Assembly (NCBI GenBank): GCA_964420835.1
Contig: CAYQUO010000016.1
Location: 9,189-73,188 of the forward strand
DNA from: CAYQUO01 sp964420835
GTDB taxonomy: Bacteria; Chloroflexota; Anaerolineae; Anaerolineales; Anaerolineaceae
Length of the DNA stretch: 64,000 nt
Direction: 5' to 3'
The position numbers and the translations under genes were made by a program. Below, in pieces: positions 44,113 to 53,017 of this stretch (the first letter of the stretch is position 1; the number at the start of each line of letters is the position of its first letter). The notes beneath the pieces were generated by a model. That model was not told the origin of the DNA and searched no databases. It saw only the letters and a list, made by a program, of their open reading frames with translations.

Positions 44113-45522
44113 ATGACGACTTCATCAAGACCAGCATTCACGGTGCATGGCCATTTTTACCAGCCGCCGAGAGAGGATCCACACACAGGTGAGATTCCTC
44201 AGGAGCCAGGCGCAGCCCCTTACCATGACTGGAACGAGAGGATTTTTGACCAATGTTACCGACCGAATACCGAGCTCGGTAATTTTGCCCGCATCAGTTT
44301 TGATCTTGGGCCGACCCTGGCCAAATGGATGGCAGAAAAATACCCCGCAACATTGGCAAGTATTATCGATCAGGAGCGGTCCTCCTACCTTGTTTTCGGA
44401 ATTGGCAATGGTATGGCCCAGGCCTACAATCACACTATTCTCCCCTTGAGCAGTCATCGGGACAAGGTTACACAGGTCACATGGGGCATTCAGGATTTCG
44501 TCTATCGTTTTGGCCACCCGCCTTTGGGGATGTGGCTACCTGAAACCGCCGTTGATCTGGACACATTGTCTGTCCTGTCCAGGCAGGGGATCAAGTTCAC
44601 CATCCTCGCTCCCTGGCAGGCAGCTGAAAATGAGGTTGATGTATCGATACCATATCGGGTTCAACTCCCAGACGACATGGAAATTGCAGTATTGTTCTTT
44701 TCACAAGAACTGAGCATGCGTGTCAGTTTTGATCCGATGTCGACGATTAATGCGGATGTCTTCCTTACGAAAATGTTGTTGCCCGGCTTTGGAAAGAAAA
44801 AGAGGGAAGTATCCACCCCGCCTTTTCTTGTCATTGCATCCGATGGCGAACTTTTCGGACACCACCAGCCCTTCCGGGATAAATTCCTTGAATATTTAAC
44901 AACCGGTGCACTGAAGGGACGGCCCGTGGCGCTTTCCCATCCAGGCTTGTGGTTAACACAACATCCTCCTGAACAAACCATATCGATTAAAAACAACACT
45001 TCCTGGAGTTGTCCTCATGGGGTGAAAAGATGGAGCGAACAATGCGATTGTACGCCACATGCAGAGTGGAAAGCCCCCCTGCGAGCATCTTTGGATGCCA
45101 TTGCGGAATGGGTGGATGAAGTTTTTGAGTCTTCGCTGGCCCCCTTTGGAGTAGAGGCTTGGCACCTCCGTGATGATTATGGCCAGGTGGTATGTGGCGC
45201 CCAGTCTTGGGAATATTTCTCCCAGGTTCATTTTCCGTCAGCATCAACAGAACAATTGAAGACTTTGTCCAATCTCTTTGAAGCCCAAATGGAAAGGCAG
45301 CGGATGTACACTTCGTGCGGCTGGTTTTTTGATGATTTTGACCGAATCGAGCCAAGAAATAACATTGCTTACGCCTCCCGTGCAGCATGGTTGACCTTAC
45401 AGGCCCACGGAAGTGACCAAACCTCCCGGATTGCAGCCATGCTGGGCAGGGTTAGAAGCTGGCGGTCAGGCCTTCGCGGCGATACTGTCTTTCTTCATAA
45501 TTTGGAACGCATGGGTTCTTAG
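44113..45522 (+). CDS. Glycoside hydrolase family 57 protein
   Basis: 469 residues. The start 'FTVHGHFYQPPREDPHTGEIPQEPGAAPYHDWNERI' has the His-containing first conserved region of GH57. 'MWLPETAVDLDTL' fits the catalytic Glu region, and 'FLVIASDGELFGHHQP' the catalytic Asp region. COG1449 members are often about 800 residues with a C-terminal domain; this is the shorter form. It probably acts on alpha-glucans. ATG 44113 was chosen; an in-frame extension reaches back into the epimerase. Convergent four-base overlap with the GH13 gene. Confidence 0.85.
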   Translation: MTTSSRPAFTVHGHFYQPPREDPHTGEIPQEPGAAPYHDWNERIFDQCYRPNTELGNFARISFDLGPTLAKWMAEKYPATLASIIDQERSSYLVFGIGNGMAQAYNHTILPLSSHRDKVTQVTWGIQDFVYRFGHPPLGMWLPETAVDLDTLSVLSRQGIKFTILAPWQAAENEVDVSIPYRVQLPDDMEIAVLFFSQELSMRVSFDPMSTINADVFLTKMLLPGFGKKKREVSTPPFLVIASDGELFGHHQPFRDKFLEYLTTGALKGRPVALSHPGLWLTQHPPEQTISIKNNTSWSCPHGVKRWSEQCDCTPHAEWKAPLRASLDAIAEWVDEVFESSLAPFGVEAWHLRDDYGQVVCGAQSWEYFSQVHFPSASTEQLKTLSNLFEAQMERQRMYTSCGWFFDDFDRIEPRNNIAYASRAAWLTLQAHGSDQTSRIAAMLGRVRSWRSGLRGDTVFLHNLERMGS

Positions 45523-48500
45523 GAATTGTCTTCTGGATTGCCATTAATGCATGATAGCAACTTCTCGACCTGATATCCGGACCTCCCCTCTGCATTGATC
45601 AATGTTTCAATGATCGAGAATACAGATTGAATAACCTTTGCCAGTTTAGATATATCAACCCCGTCGGATTGTATGGATTGAAGGACCGCCAAAACCATCA
45701 TCCACCAGACCAGCTCTTCAAATGCTTCCTTGTTGTACCAAAGACATCCTTTGTAACGGTTAATCATCAAGAAACGTTGGATGTCAGAGTCCTCCAGCCA
45801 GCCGGATACGATACTGCCTAATGGTGCTTTTTTCACCCGTGAAAACCATTGCTGATGGGCGGTCAGGAAACAAATCGTTGATGCCAGCCTTTCAGCTGAA
45901 TTCCCGGAATATCCCATGTCCAGATATGCCTGTTCCAGCATTTTTCTAAGTTTCCATTCGTCTAGCCAGCCTCGGCTGATATTTTCAAAATCAACCTCTG
46001 TAACCATTTTCCCGATATCATGAACGAACAGGAAACCAAGCATTGCAAGCAGATGTTGATCATTCATCCCGCCGATCAGATAACGGGTTGCCTTGCGGTA
46101 GCGGGCACCTTCCGTCGCAGGGTGTAAGCCTTCCAAAGAGGATAATGATCGTACAAATTGCAATTGATGCCGCAACGCTTGAAGGACAGTTTCCAGTGGT
46201 CTTGAGGTTCCAGTGACCATCTGAATGCCTTTCAGGAAGGCCTTTTTTTTCTCGACTGCTTCATCAAGGATCATTGGAGATTTGTGTTTCTCCTGGCCAG
46301 CACCACCAGCATTCATCAAGAATGTAAGGTAACCCGGATTGGCGATCTGCAGGAAGGGGGATTGAATTGGAGTTAATAATAGTTCCCTCATCGCTTCGGT
46401 AACGCTGGGAACACCCCGGCCATCCAGGTAATCGCATAAACGACCAAAGGAATTGACATCATCATCCTGAATGGTCTGGAAATCCAAAAATACATGGTAT
46501 TGGTAGGCCTCAAGATTCACCTGCAATCCTTGTTCGCATAAATCGATGGCTTTGCGAAGGTATTCAAGCCCTGAGGTTTGATCTCTGAAGGTCACAAATG
46601 TTCTGTCTCTTCCGTGGATATTCAAAGCCTCACCAAGTGTGCGGCGGACCATCCTCCGTCTGCCATCCGGTTGTTTGAAAGAAATATCGCAAGAATTGTG
46701 AATCCGTCCTGTCGTCTGGCTGAACTTGTTATGATACACCACCAGGGCCCGTTCATTGTCCGAGCCATTTGAGAATGCAAATACGTTCTCGTCGATTTCA
46801 CCGGTTGATGAAACAAAGTCGTAAAAGGTGAAGTTTTCAACACCGGAAAATATCCCTCTTCGATGCAAAAGGGGAAATATGTCTCTTTCATGTCGCTGGA
46901 CCAGGTTGTTGTCAACCTCTTCTTCCCAGTATGCTCGGCGGTATTCCATTCCGTATTTCTCGCTAAAACCTTCCACCTGGCCGTGGCCGAACATGGGAAG
47001 ACCGGGAAGGGTGACCATCAATGTACAAATACCGAAGTATTTATCCCCCTTGCCAAACTGTTCCACAGCTGTTCTCTCATCCGGGTTATTCATGAAATTG
47101 ACAAATCGTTTAAGGATCTCTGGATCAAATTCGAGGGTGTTTTTAATCAATGCCCGAAAACGCGCGTTGTCCTCATTCCGCAACAGGTTCATAAAGGCGC
47201 TGTTATACACCCGGTGCATGCCTAGTGTTCGCACGAAATAACTTTCCATCAACCAAAAAGCCTCGGCTAGCAAAAGGGTGTCGGGAGCTTCAGTTGAACA
47301 CCGGTCAACCACCTCCCGCCAAAACTCATTGGGCATCAGTGCATCGAATTGTTCCTGTGTTAACCCGTGTTCAGACCGGCTGGGGATGTCTCCGCCGGTA
47401 CCTGGTTGGGGAAACCAAAGCCGCTGATAATGACGTTTGGTCAAGGTCATAGCAGCATCAAAACGAATTATTGGAAACTTGCGCGCCACCTGAATAATGG
47501 TCTGGATAACGGCTTCCCGCACCTCCGGTTTCAGGTAGTTTAATTGGGCAGTATCATTCCAAGGCATGCTGGTGCCATCGTTGCCATGGTATATGTATTC
47601 CGTTCTGTTATTACGGCGATCCACCCGTTTAAAAACAACTGCTGCATCTGATCGGTCAAAATAATGGTCGTCAATATAAATCCCCACCCCTTCATTCGGA
47701 GAAAGATCCACCCCGTTAAAACGGTAGGCAGGAAATGGACTCTGCTCCGAAGAAAGGAAATATTCCGGGTGTTGGAGAACCCATTTGGAATCTATGCCCA
47801 TGTGGTTGGGGACCATATCGCTGGCGATCCGGATTCCAAATCCCCAAGCCCTATTTTTCAAATTTTCCAAAGAATCTTCACCCCCAAGGTCAGCAGCGAT
47901 TGTGTAGCCATCCAATGAATATGCGGATGAGATCGCTTCCGGGTTTCCACACAACTGCTTTATGCGTGCGGAGGCTTTGCTCCTCTCCCACAGCCCGATC
48001 AGCCAAAGACCATTGAAACCACGCCTGGCGAACAACTCCAATTCCTCATTCGGGATCTGGTCCAACCTGGTGATCTGTCGGTGATACCGCCTGCCAAGCT
48101 GGTCAAGCCAAACGTGTGTATTTTTTGCGATCATTACCAGGCGGGGCATCCAATCTTTATCCGGGCTGTATGCTTCAACATCCCCCAAACCTCGATGGGT
48201 GTAACCTAGTATTGGAATAGCCCCTGGACCCTGAAAAGTGACCTTTTCCTCCTCCTTGATAAAATCCAGGCTACTTAATAATTTATAAAGCAGCCGTCCG
48301 AGAAGGTAACCCCAATGCTGGCGGATAAATTCAAGTTGCCCTGACAGCGAATACGGCACAGCAATTGCAGGGCTGTGCAGCATATCCAGAAGGTTCTGAT
48401 CCTCTGGCCCAAAATGGGGCTGTTTTTCGAAAAAGGAATGTAGTTCTTTGCAAAGATGATCATAGTCAGTTTCATGATAAAGCATATGATCAGCGAACAA

Positions 48501-48992
48501 CTCTTGAAATGGGAATGCAGCCGGGTTTTGATTGGTGATCCAGAGAATGGCCAGTTCTTCCAGCGCTATGGACTGGTTTGATACAGCCCCTGTTTTCCCG
48601 GATAAATACTCCTGGCAGGAAATCTCCCTTCGATAAACCTGCAACGGTGGAAATTCGCGAACGAAAACCTCCAGAACCTGGTCAACTTTGTTTTTTCCCA
48701 TCCGGTGATGCAACCATTCAAGGGCACGATCCATTACCTGGGGTGCAACTTGTTCGGAATAGATTTGAATAACGAAGTGAAAGATTTCATCAATAAGGCC
48801 AAGGGCATTGATTTGTGATGCCTTGATTGCGTATTCAGGGTAACGGGCCAGATCACGCTTCTGATTCATTTTCTGGCTAAACAGGCGGGCAGAGTAAAAG
48901 TTATGAAACACTACGTTCCCGCTCAGGCTGAATAACGATTCGTCAAATTGATAACGATCGCGTGCTGATCGGGATATATGAAATTCTCTCAT
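45519..48992 (-). CDS. Large GH13 amylase-like protein with an HD-like C-terminal region
   Basis: 1157 residues. A helical N-terminal region (about 1-280) precedes a GH13 barrel: region I 'DMVPNH' (392-397), nucleophile Asp512 ('IIRFDAA'), acid/base Glu577 ('LLLAEAF') and third Asp638 ('FMNNPDE', where the usual His is Pro). Beyond about 930 a helical segment contains 'FVHDIGKM' (His991-Asp992) and 'FLTAHQQWF', resembling HD phosphohydrolases. The role is likely alpha-glucan metabolism with GH57 next door. Stop overlaps GH57; starts four bases into the PP2C end. Confidence 0.85.
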   Translation of the reverse strand: MREFHISRSARDRYQFDESLFSLSGNVVFHNFYSARLFSQKMNQKRDLARYPEYAIKASQINALGLIDEIFHFVIQIYSEQVAPQVMDRALEWLHHRMGKNKVDQVLEVFVREFPPLQVYRREISCQEYLSGKTGAVSNQSIALEELAILWITNQNPAAFPFQELFADHMLYHETDYDHLCKELHSFFEKQPHFGPEDQNLLDMLHSPAIAVPYSLSGQLEFIRQHWGYLLGRLLYKLLSSLDFIKEEEKVTFQGPGAIPILGYTHRGLGDVEAYSPDKDWMPRLVMIAKNTHVWLDQLGRRYHRQITRLDQIPNEELELFARRGFNGLWLIGLWERSKASARIKQLCGNPEAISSAYSLDGYTIAADLGGEDSLENLKNRAWGFGIRIASDMVPNHMGIDSKWVLQHPEYFLSSEQSPFPAYRFNGVDLSPNEGVGIYIDDHYFDRSDAAVVFKRVDRRNNRTEYIYHGNDGTSMPWNDTAQLNYLKPEVREAVIQTIIQVARKFPIIRFDAAMTLTKRHYQRLWFPQPGTGGDIPSRSEHGLTQEQFDALMPNEFWREVVDRCSTEAPDTLLLAEAFWLMESYFVRTLGMHRVYNSAFMNLLRNEDNARFRALIKNTLEFDPEILKRFVNFMNNPDERTAVEQFGKGDKYFGICTLMVTLPGLPMFGHGQVEGFSEKYGMEYRRAYWEEEVDNNLVQRHERDIFPLLHRRGIFSGVENFTFYDFVSSTGEIDENVFAFSNGSDNERALVVYHNKFSQTTGRIHNSCDISFKQPDGRRRMVRRTLGEALNIHGRDRTFVTFRDQTSGLEYLRKAIDLCEQGLQVNLEAYQYHVFLDFQTIQDDDVNSFGRLCDYLDGRGVPSVTEAMRELLLTPIQSPFLQIANPGYLTFLMNAGGAGQEKHKSPMILDEAVEKKKAFLKGIQMVTGTSRPLETVLQALRHQLQFVRSLSSLEGLHPATEGARYRKATRYLIGGMNDQHLLAMLGFLFVHDIGKMVTEVDFENISRGWLDEWKLRKMLEQAYLDMGYSGNSAERLASTICFLTAHQQWFSRVKKAPLGSIVSGWLEDSDIQRFLMINRYKGCLWYNKEAFEELVWWMMVLAVLQSIQSDGVDISKLAKVIQSVFSIIETLINAEGRSGYQVEKLLSCINGNPEDNS

Positions 48993-49753
48993 TTTATTCT
49001 TTTAGCGATGACGATGGAAATATTATCCGGCCCTGATCGTTCATTGGCCATCTGGACCAGCCGGTCGGCAGCCTGTTGTGGTGGATATTGAGCGAGAACT
49101 TTGCCGATGCTGCGATCATCTACAGGGCCCCAAAGACCATCACTGCACAGCAACAGGGTTGCGCCCGGCTCAAACTTGAAGCGGATTGAAAAGACCTGTA
49201 CCTCCGATCTTTGAGCACTTAATGATTGGGTCAGGATGTTCCTTTGGGGGTGGGTGTGAGCATGCTCTGCCTTGAGAAAACCACTCCTCACCTGTTCAGC
49301 AACAAGGGAGTGATCATAACTGACCTGCATTAATTCCCCACCGCTGAATAAATACCCACGGCTGTCACCCACATTGGCCAGGATGACCTGGCCATCAAGC
49401 AGGATGGCTGCCGCAACGGTGCTTCCCATTTTGGATAGGTTGGGGTCGCTCGCAGCACGGTCCTTGATGGCTTGGTGGGAGGCATGGATCGATCCGATCA
49501 ACAAATCTTCGTAATCACCGTTATCATTTGAGGCCTTGTAATAATCCTGCATTGTGTGGATCACCAATTGGCTGGCGATGGAGCCGCCAAAGTAACCGCC
49601 CATGCCATCTGCAACGATCAGTAGAGGAGGCCGAAAACCCAAGAACTCTGAAGGACAAACAAGGATCGAATCTTGATTGCCTTCCTCCCTGCGCTTGATC
49701 CCGATATCCGTTTTCTGTCCAAATTCAAACAACCTGTTTCTCCTTGCATCCAT
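48989..49753 (-). CDS. PP2C-type protein Ser/Thr phosphatase
   Basis: 254 residues. PPM motifs in order: 'NQDS', 'LIVADGMGGYFGGSIAS' (metal Asp), 'GSTVAAAIL', 'ANVGDSRGYLF', 'LLLCSDGLWGPVDD' and 'GPDNISIV'. It has no membrane segment, so it is cytosolic. It could act opposite a Ser/Thr kinase not in the window. ATG 49753 was chosen because a consensus promoter ends seven bases before it, so the mRNA is probably leaderless; an in-frame extension to 49789 would run through the promoter. It overlaps the GH13 start. Confidence 0.88.
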   Translation of the reverse strand: MDARRNRLFEFGQKTDIGIKRREEGNQDSILVCPSEFLGFRPPLLIVADGMGGYFGGSIASQLVIHTMQDYYKASNDNGDYEDLLIGSIHASHQAIKDRAASDPNLSKMGSTVAAAILLDGQVILANVGDSRGYLFSGGELMQVSYDHSLVAEQVRSGFLKAEHAHTHPQRNILTQSLSAQRSEVQVFSIRFKFEPGATLLLCSDGLWGPVDDRSIGKVLAQYPPQQAADRLVQMANERSGPDNISIVIAKRIK

Positions 49754-49760
49754 CGAATTT

Positions 49761-49789
49761 AGTATACAAAGACATATGACGGGTGTCAA
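49761..49789 (-). promoter_or_regulatory. Consensus promoter of the PP2C gene
   Basis: On the minus strand: TTGACA (49789-49784), 17-base spacer, TATACT (49766-49761), then seven bases to the ATG at 49753. The expected start of transcription is the A of the start codon. Confidence 0.85.
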
Positions 49790-49835
49790 ATAACTGGAAT
49801 ATTTGGCAAAGGAAGACTGTAATCTTTGAACTGGG

Positions 49836-49841
49836 TATAAT
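49836..49841 (+). promoter_or_regulatory. -10 box directly before tilS
   Basis: TATAAT at 49836-49841, seven bases before the tilS ATG (49849). No clear -35 and no ribosome-binding site; a leaderless start is likely. Divergent from the PP2C promoter 47 bases away. Confidence 0.55.
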
Positions 49842-49848
49842 CATTCTC

Positions 49849-51276
49849 ATGGATCTGGAACAATTTAGAATGGTCCTTGCAGACCAATGTGGATTGCCGG
49901 ACGGCATCACGTTGGTTGTCGGAGTGTCCGGTGGGGCAGACAGTATATGCTTGTTGGATCTTCTTTCGCACATGAATTATCGCTTGGTTGTCTGTCATTT
50001 TGACCATGGTCTGCGCCCTGAATCGGCTGCTGAAGCAAGGTATGTGGAAAGAATTGCCATCGAATTGGGACTTGAATTTATCCTGGGGAAAGGTGATGTA
50101 ATTGCGTTTTGTAAAAAAGAGCGTCTTTCGATTGAAGAAGGAGCCCGCCTTTCCAGGTATCAGTTCCTGTTCAGGGCAGCGCGCCAAGTCTCTGCGTTTG
50201 CAGTCGCTGTTGCCCATACTGGAGATGACCAGGTGGAAACAGTCCTCATGCACCTGCTGCGTGGATCGGGTTTGGCCGGTTTGAGAGGCATGAAACATCG
50301 AACGATATTCCCTGAGTGGGATGCGGCAATCCCGTTGGTGCGCCCACTGCTTGGAGTTTATAGATCGGAGGTCCTGCAATACTGTCTGAAACATGGGTTG
50401 CAGCCGGTTGAAGATCAAACCAATCAGGATGTGACCTATTTCCGGAATCGTCTTCGTCATGAATTGATCCCGGCATTGGAAACTTACAATCCGCAAATCA
50501 AACCGGCCCTTTTGAGGATGTCCAGTACCCTGGCGGCTGATGAAGAAATCCTGGAAAAAGCAGCCATCGTTGCCTGGGGGGATTGCATCCAACGGGAAGG
50601 ACCCGGTTGGATATCCATGTCAAAGGATGCTTTCGAATCCCAGGAAGTCGGCTTGCAGCGAAGAATTTTGCGACACGCGATCGACCAGCTAAGACCGGGG
50701 TTGCGGAATGTGGATTTTGAAGCCATTGAAAGGGGGCGGGGCCTGGTTATATCTTCCAGGGGTGCCGGGCAGGTTGAGCTGACAGCAGGACTGCGGTTGT
50801 ATAAAACGAGGAAGTTATTATTTATTGCTTCACACGAAGATCAGCTGCCTACAGAGGATGTTCCACAAATGCATCAGGCTGACCCTGTTCTCTTGGAAAT
50901 CCCCGGCAGGGTCGAGTTGGCCAATGGGTGGATAATCGAATGTGAAGTGGTCAATGATGCGACAAACCGGAGATTTGGCAATTTACCAGATACATACCAA
51001 GCCTGGCTGGATGCAGATTATATTGAAAGCCCGCTTGTTGTACGGAGGCCAAAACCAGGCGATAAGTTACAACCACTTGGCATGCAGGGACATTCCGTAA
51101 TACTTGCAGATCTATGGATAAATAAGGGTATTCCAAGGTTTCAACGGAAAAATTGGCCGCTGGTGATGGATAAACAGGCGATCCTTTGGGTGCCAGGCGT
51201 GCTCACTTCGGAGCTGGGAAAAATTGTTGAAACTACTCGTAATATATTACATTTAAGGTGTAATAATTACAGTTAA
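49849..51276 (+). CDS. tilS: tRNA(Ile)-lysidine synthetase
   Basis: It modifies C34 of the CAU-anticodon tRNA-Ile to lysidine using ATP and lysine. 475 residues. The P-loop-like 'GVSGGADSICLLDLL' and 'CHFDHGLRPESAAEARYVE' are signatures. 'VAHTGDDQVETVLMHLLRGSGLAGLRGM' is the conserved catalytic block. The C-terminal TilS domains follow, with 'VRRPKPGDKLQPLGMQG' typical of the last. The ATG at 49849 begins right after a -10 box; an earlier in-frame start at 49783 is unlikely. Convergent four-base overlap with the Xer-like gene. Confidence 0.93.
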   Translation: MDLEQFRMVLADQCGLPDGITLVVGVSGGADSICLLDLLSHMNYRLVVCHFDHGLRPESAAEARYVERIAIELGLEFILGKGDVIAFCKKERLSIEEGARLSRYQFLFRAARQVSAFAVAVAHTGDDQVETVLMHLLRGSGLAGLRGMKHRTIFPEWDAAIPLVRPLLGVYRSEVLQYCLKHGLQPVEDQTNQDVTYFRNRLRHELIPALETYNPQIKPALLRMSSTLAADEEILEKAAIVAWGDCIQREGPGWISMSKDAFESQEVGLQRRILRHAIDQLRPGLRNVDFEAIERGRGLVISSRGAGQVELTAGLRLYKTRKLLFIASHEDQLPTEDVPQMHQADPVLLEIPGRVELANGWIIECEVVNDATNRRFGNLPDTYQAWLDADYIESPLVVRRPKPGDKLQPLGMQGHSVILADLWINKGIPRFQRKNWPLVMDKQAILWVPGVLTSELGKIVETTRNILHLRCNNYS

Positions 51277-52184
51277 TTGCCGTTTTCCTCTTCTGCCAAT
51301 TTACGCAATTTTAAATTGATTTCTCTCCATTGAATTTTTGATATTCCCAATTTTTGCCTGATCGTTTCAGGTTCTACACCATTTCTCCAATCATTTAGCA
51401 CGCATGTCCAACGGCACATGTCAAATGATAAATGCTTTTCCAATCCCGCTTCACGTCCAATGTCTTCCAGCAGGTATTCCAGCCTTCTTGGCGACCATGG
51501 AAATACCACTTCCGCTGGCCTGTATTGCTCAAGGTATTCGTTATAAGCAACAATCCATTCATTTGGAAGGGGTATCTTCCTTTCTTTAAAGCGGTTTTGA
51601 GGATTGGCGTACCGAACGAATAGGTAAGGGTTTTCAGGGGAATCCATTGAAATATGATTTAAATGGATCGCAAGGCATTCGCCTTTTTTTATTCCTGTTG
51701 TCAACAATAATGCCAGCAGTGTATAAGGCCTGGCATCCGGTTTTTTAGCCTGGCGGAAGTTGGAGGCAACCTCAACAACTCTGCTTTCTTCGTCGGGAGT
51801 TAATACTTCCGGAAGGGGACTCATCACAGATAGGGCAAGCACCTTGTCAGATGGATCAACCGGTATACTGCCGTGTTTCTGCAGCCAGCGGAAAAACGCC
51901 TTGATGGATGTGATTCTACGCGCCAGGCTTTTTGGGCTGCACGGAACACCACGTTCATCTTTCAACCATTTTAGAAAGCGGTTGATATCTTCTGTTGTAA
52001 CCTGGCCAATTGCGGTATCGGGTGGGAAAAATTCACTAAAAAGCCGGAGGTCACCAATGAATGCCTTGATGGTGTAGGGTGAGCGGCCTTGATCCTGCAG
52101 GTGGATTTCCCAGCTGTAGACAACAGGCAGGAGCGGTGAATTTGGATGGATGTGACTGACGGGGGAGACAGGTTCAGGGCTCAT
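51273..52184 (-). CDS. Tyrosine-recombinase-like protein lacking the catalytic tyrosine
   Basis: 303 residues with a SAM-like N-terminal domain ('SWEIHLQDQGRSPYTIKAFIGDLRLFSEFF') and a recombinase C-terminal fold. Of the active-site set, Lys200 and Arg258 (in 'DMCRW') remain. The first Arg is Lys166 ('TGIKKGE'), the HxxR His is Asp255, the second His is Ile281, and the nucleophile is Asn290 ('LGISKIQWREIN' against 'LGH...IY'). The reading frame is intact, so the protein is maintained, perhaps as a DNA-binding factor. GAGAGG precedes the ATG. Confidence 0.82.
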   Translation of the reverse strand: MSPEPVSPVSHIHPNSPLLPVVYSWEIHLQDQGRSPYTIKAFIGDLRLFSEFFPPDTAIGQVTTEDINRFLKWLKDERGVPCSPKSLARRITSIKAFFRWLQKHGSIPVDPSDKVLALSVMSPLPEVLTPDEESRVVEVASNFRQAKKPDARPYTLLALLLTTGIKKGECLAIHLNHISMDSPENPYLFVRYANPQNRFKERKIPLPNEWIVAYNEYLEQYRPAEVVFPWSPRRLEYLLEDIGREAGLEKHLSFDMCRWTCVLNDWRNGVEPETIRQKLGISKIQWREINLKLRKLAEEENGN

Positions 52185-52267
52185 GGTTGCCTCTCAAAAT
52201 ATGCGTATAGATTATTGCCAATACAGTTTACATGAATTAATGACCCTTGTCAACACCCAATAACTAC

Positions 52268-52296
52268 AAATGCCCGCTATCCATCAGCGAGCATTT
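52268..52296. other. Hairpin between the OsmC-family gene and the Xer-like gene
   Basis: Arms 52268-52278 and 52286-52296 pair over ten of eleven positions. The flanking sequence has no T-run on either strand, so it is at best a weak terminator for the OsmC-family gene; it could also be an mRNA end-stabiliser. Confidence 0.4.
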
Positions 52297-52331
52297 GTTC
52301 TGAATGGTAAAACATTATATGTTCGTGGGGA

Positions 52332-52892
52332 TTAGCTGGAAGACAAGGGCAAAGGCTCTTTATTAATGTATGTCTTTAAACTCACGGGCACTTCTGTTTG
52401 AAAAGACCTGTGGGTATGGCAAACCCTGTCAGCAAACTCAACCAGTTTTCGAACATTCTCAAGGGGTGAGGGACTTTGGATGGATAATTTTATGGTTACC
52501 TTTTTGAAAGCAGTGCTCTCATCAGAGAGATCATATTTGGCTGCCGAATCGAAACTGGCACGCAGATCGATCGAAGCATCTTCGAGGATAACATCATATT
52601 GATGCGCAAACTGCGCAAAATGGGAGAGCATTCAGAAGGCTGCCCCTATCATGAAATATTCAAGCGGACTCGGAGCCCGGTCATCGCCGCCTCGTTCGGG
52701 CGGTTCGTCGCAGGTAAAATGGAACCGACCGATACGACCTTCCAGATACGTGTCATTCACAAGTTTGGCTGTTGCCCGAAGAGTGGCGAGGGAGTATCCT
52801 GGTTTGTCAATGTATTTTTGGCGCATCATTTCATAGGCTTTGCGCGTTTTTACAAGGTCTATTCGTCCTTTGGATGGATTGTTCAACGTCAT
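52332..52892 (-). CDS. OsmC-family peroxiredoxin, probable selenoprotein (in-frame TGA = Sec87)
   Basis: The frame runs from ATG 52892 (GAGG upstream) for 186 codons, with a TGA at 52634-52632. Both sides belong to one OsmC protein: 'CDEPPERGGDDRAPSPLEYFMIGAAF' before it and 'MLSHFAQFAHQYDVILEDA' after it. The TGA is eight residues past PSPLEY, where E. coli YhfA has its catalytic Cys ('PSPMEM', seven residues, Cys). The second family Cys is kept (Cys158, 'VCHTHRSF'). A hairpin with G in its loop follows 20 bases after the TGA. Sec insertion is the best reading; a nonsense mutation is the alternative. Confidence 0.82.
52598..52621 (-). promoter_or_regulatory. Candidate bacterial SECIS element
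   Basis: On the minus-strand mRNA a 6-bp stem of TGCGCA repeats (52617-52612 and 52608-52603) closes a GTT loop. A lower ATT/AAT stem is set off by a small U-containing internal loop. The loop G is 20 bases after the TGA (52634-52632). Bacterial SECIS hairpins lie about 16-37 bases past the UGA and have G early in the loop, so position and loop fit. Confidence 0.65.
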
Positions 52893-53017
52893 GTTCCTCA
52901 AATACCTGGAAGTGAAATTTTATTAATGTGATTTGTCAATGAACTCTTCTATCCTTCAACCCGGCAAAATAATTATCAATTCAACAAGATTATTCTGGCT
53001 GAACATGTGGATGATAT

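Noticed and set aside
52332..52901. Two separate small genes, or a pseudogene broken by a stop
   Set aside because: The halves are in the same frame, belong to one OsmC protein and break at the exact catalytic Cys. The second half starts at a Met only because ATG follows TGA; it has no ribosome-binding site. A nonsense mutation remains possible and is stated.
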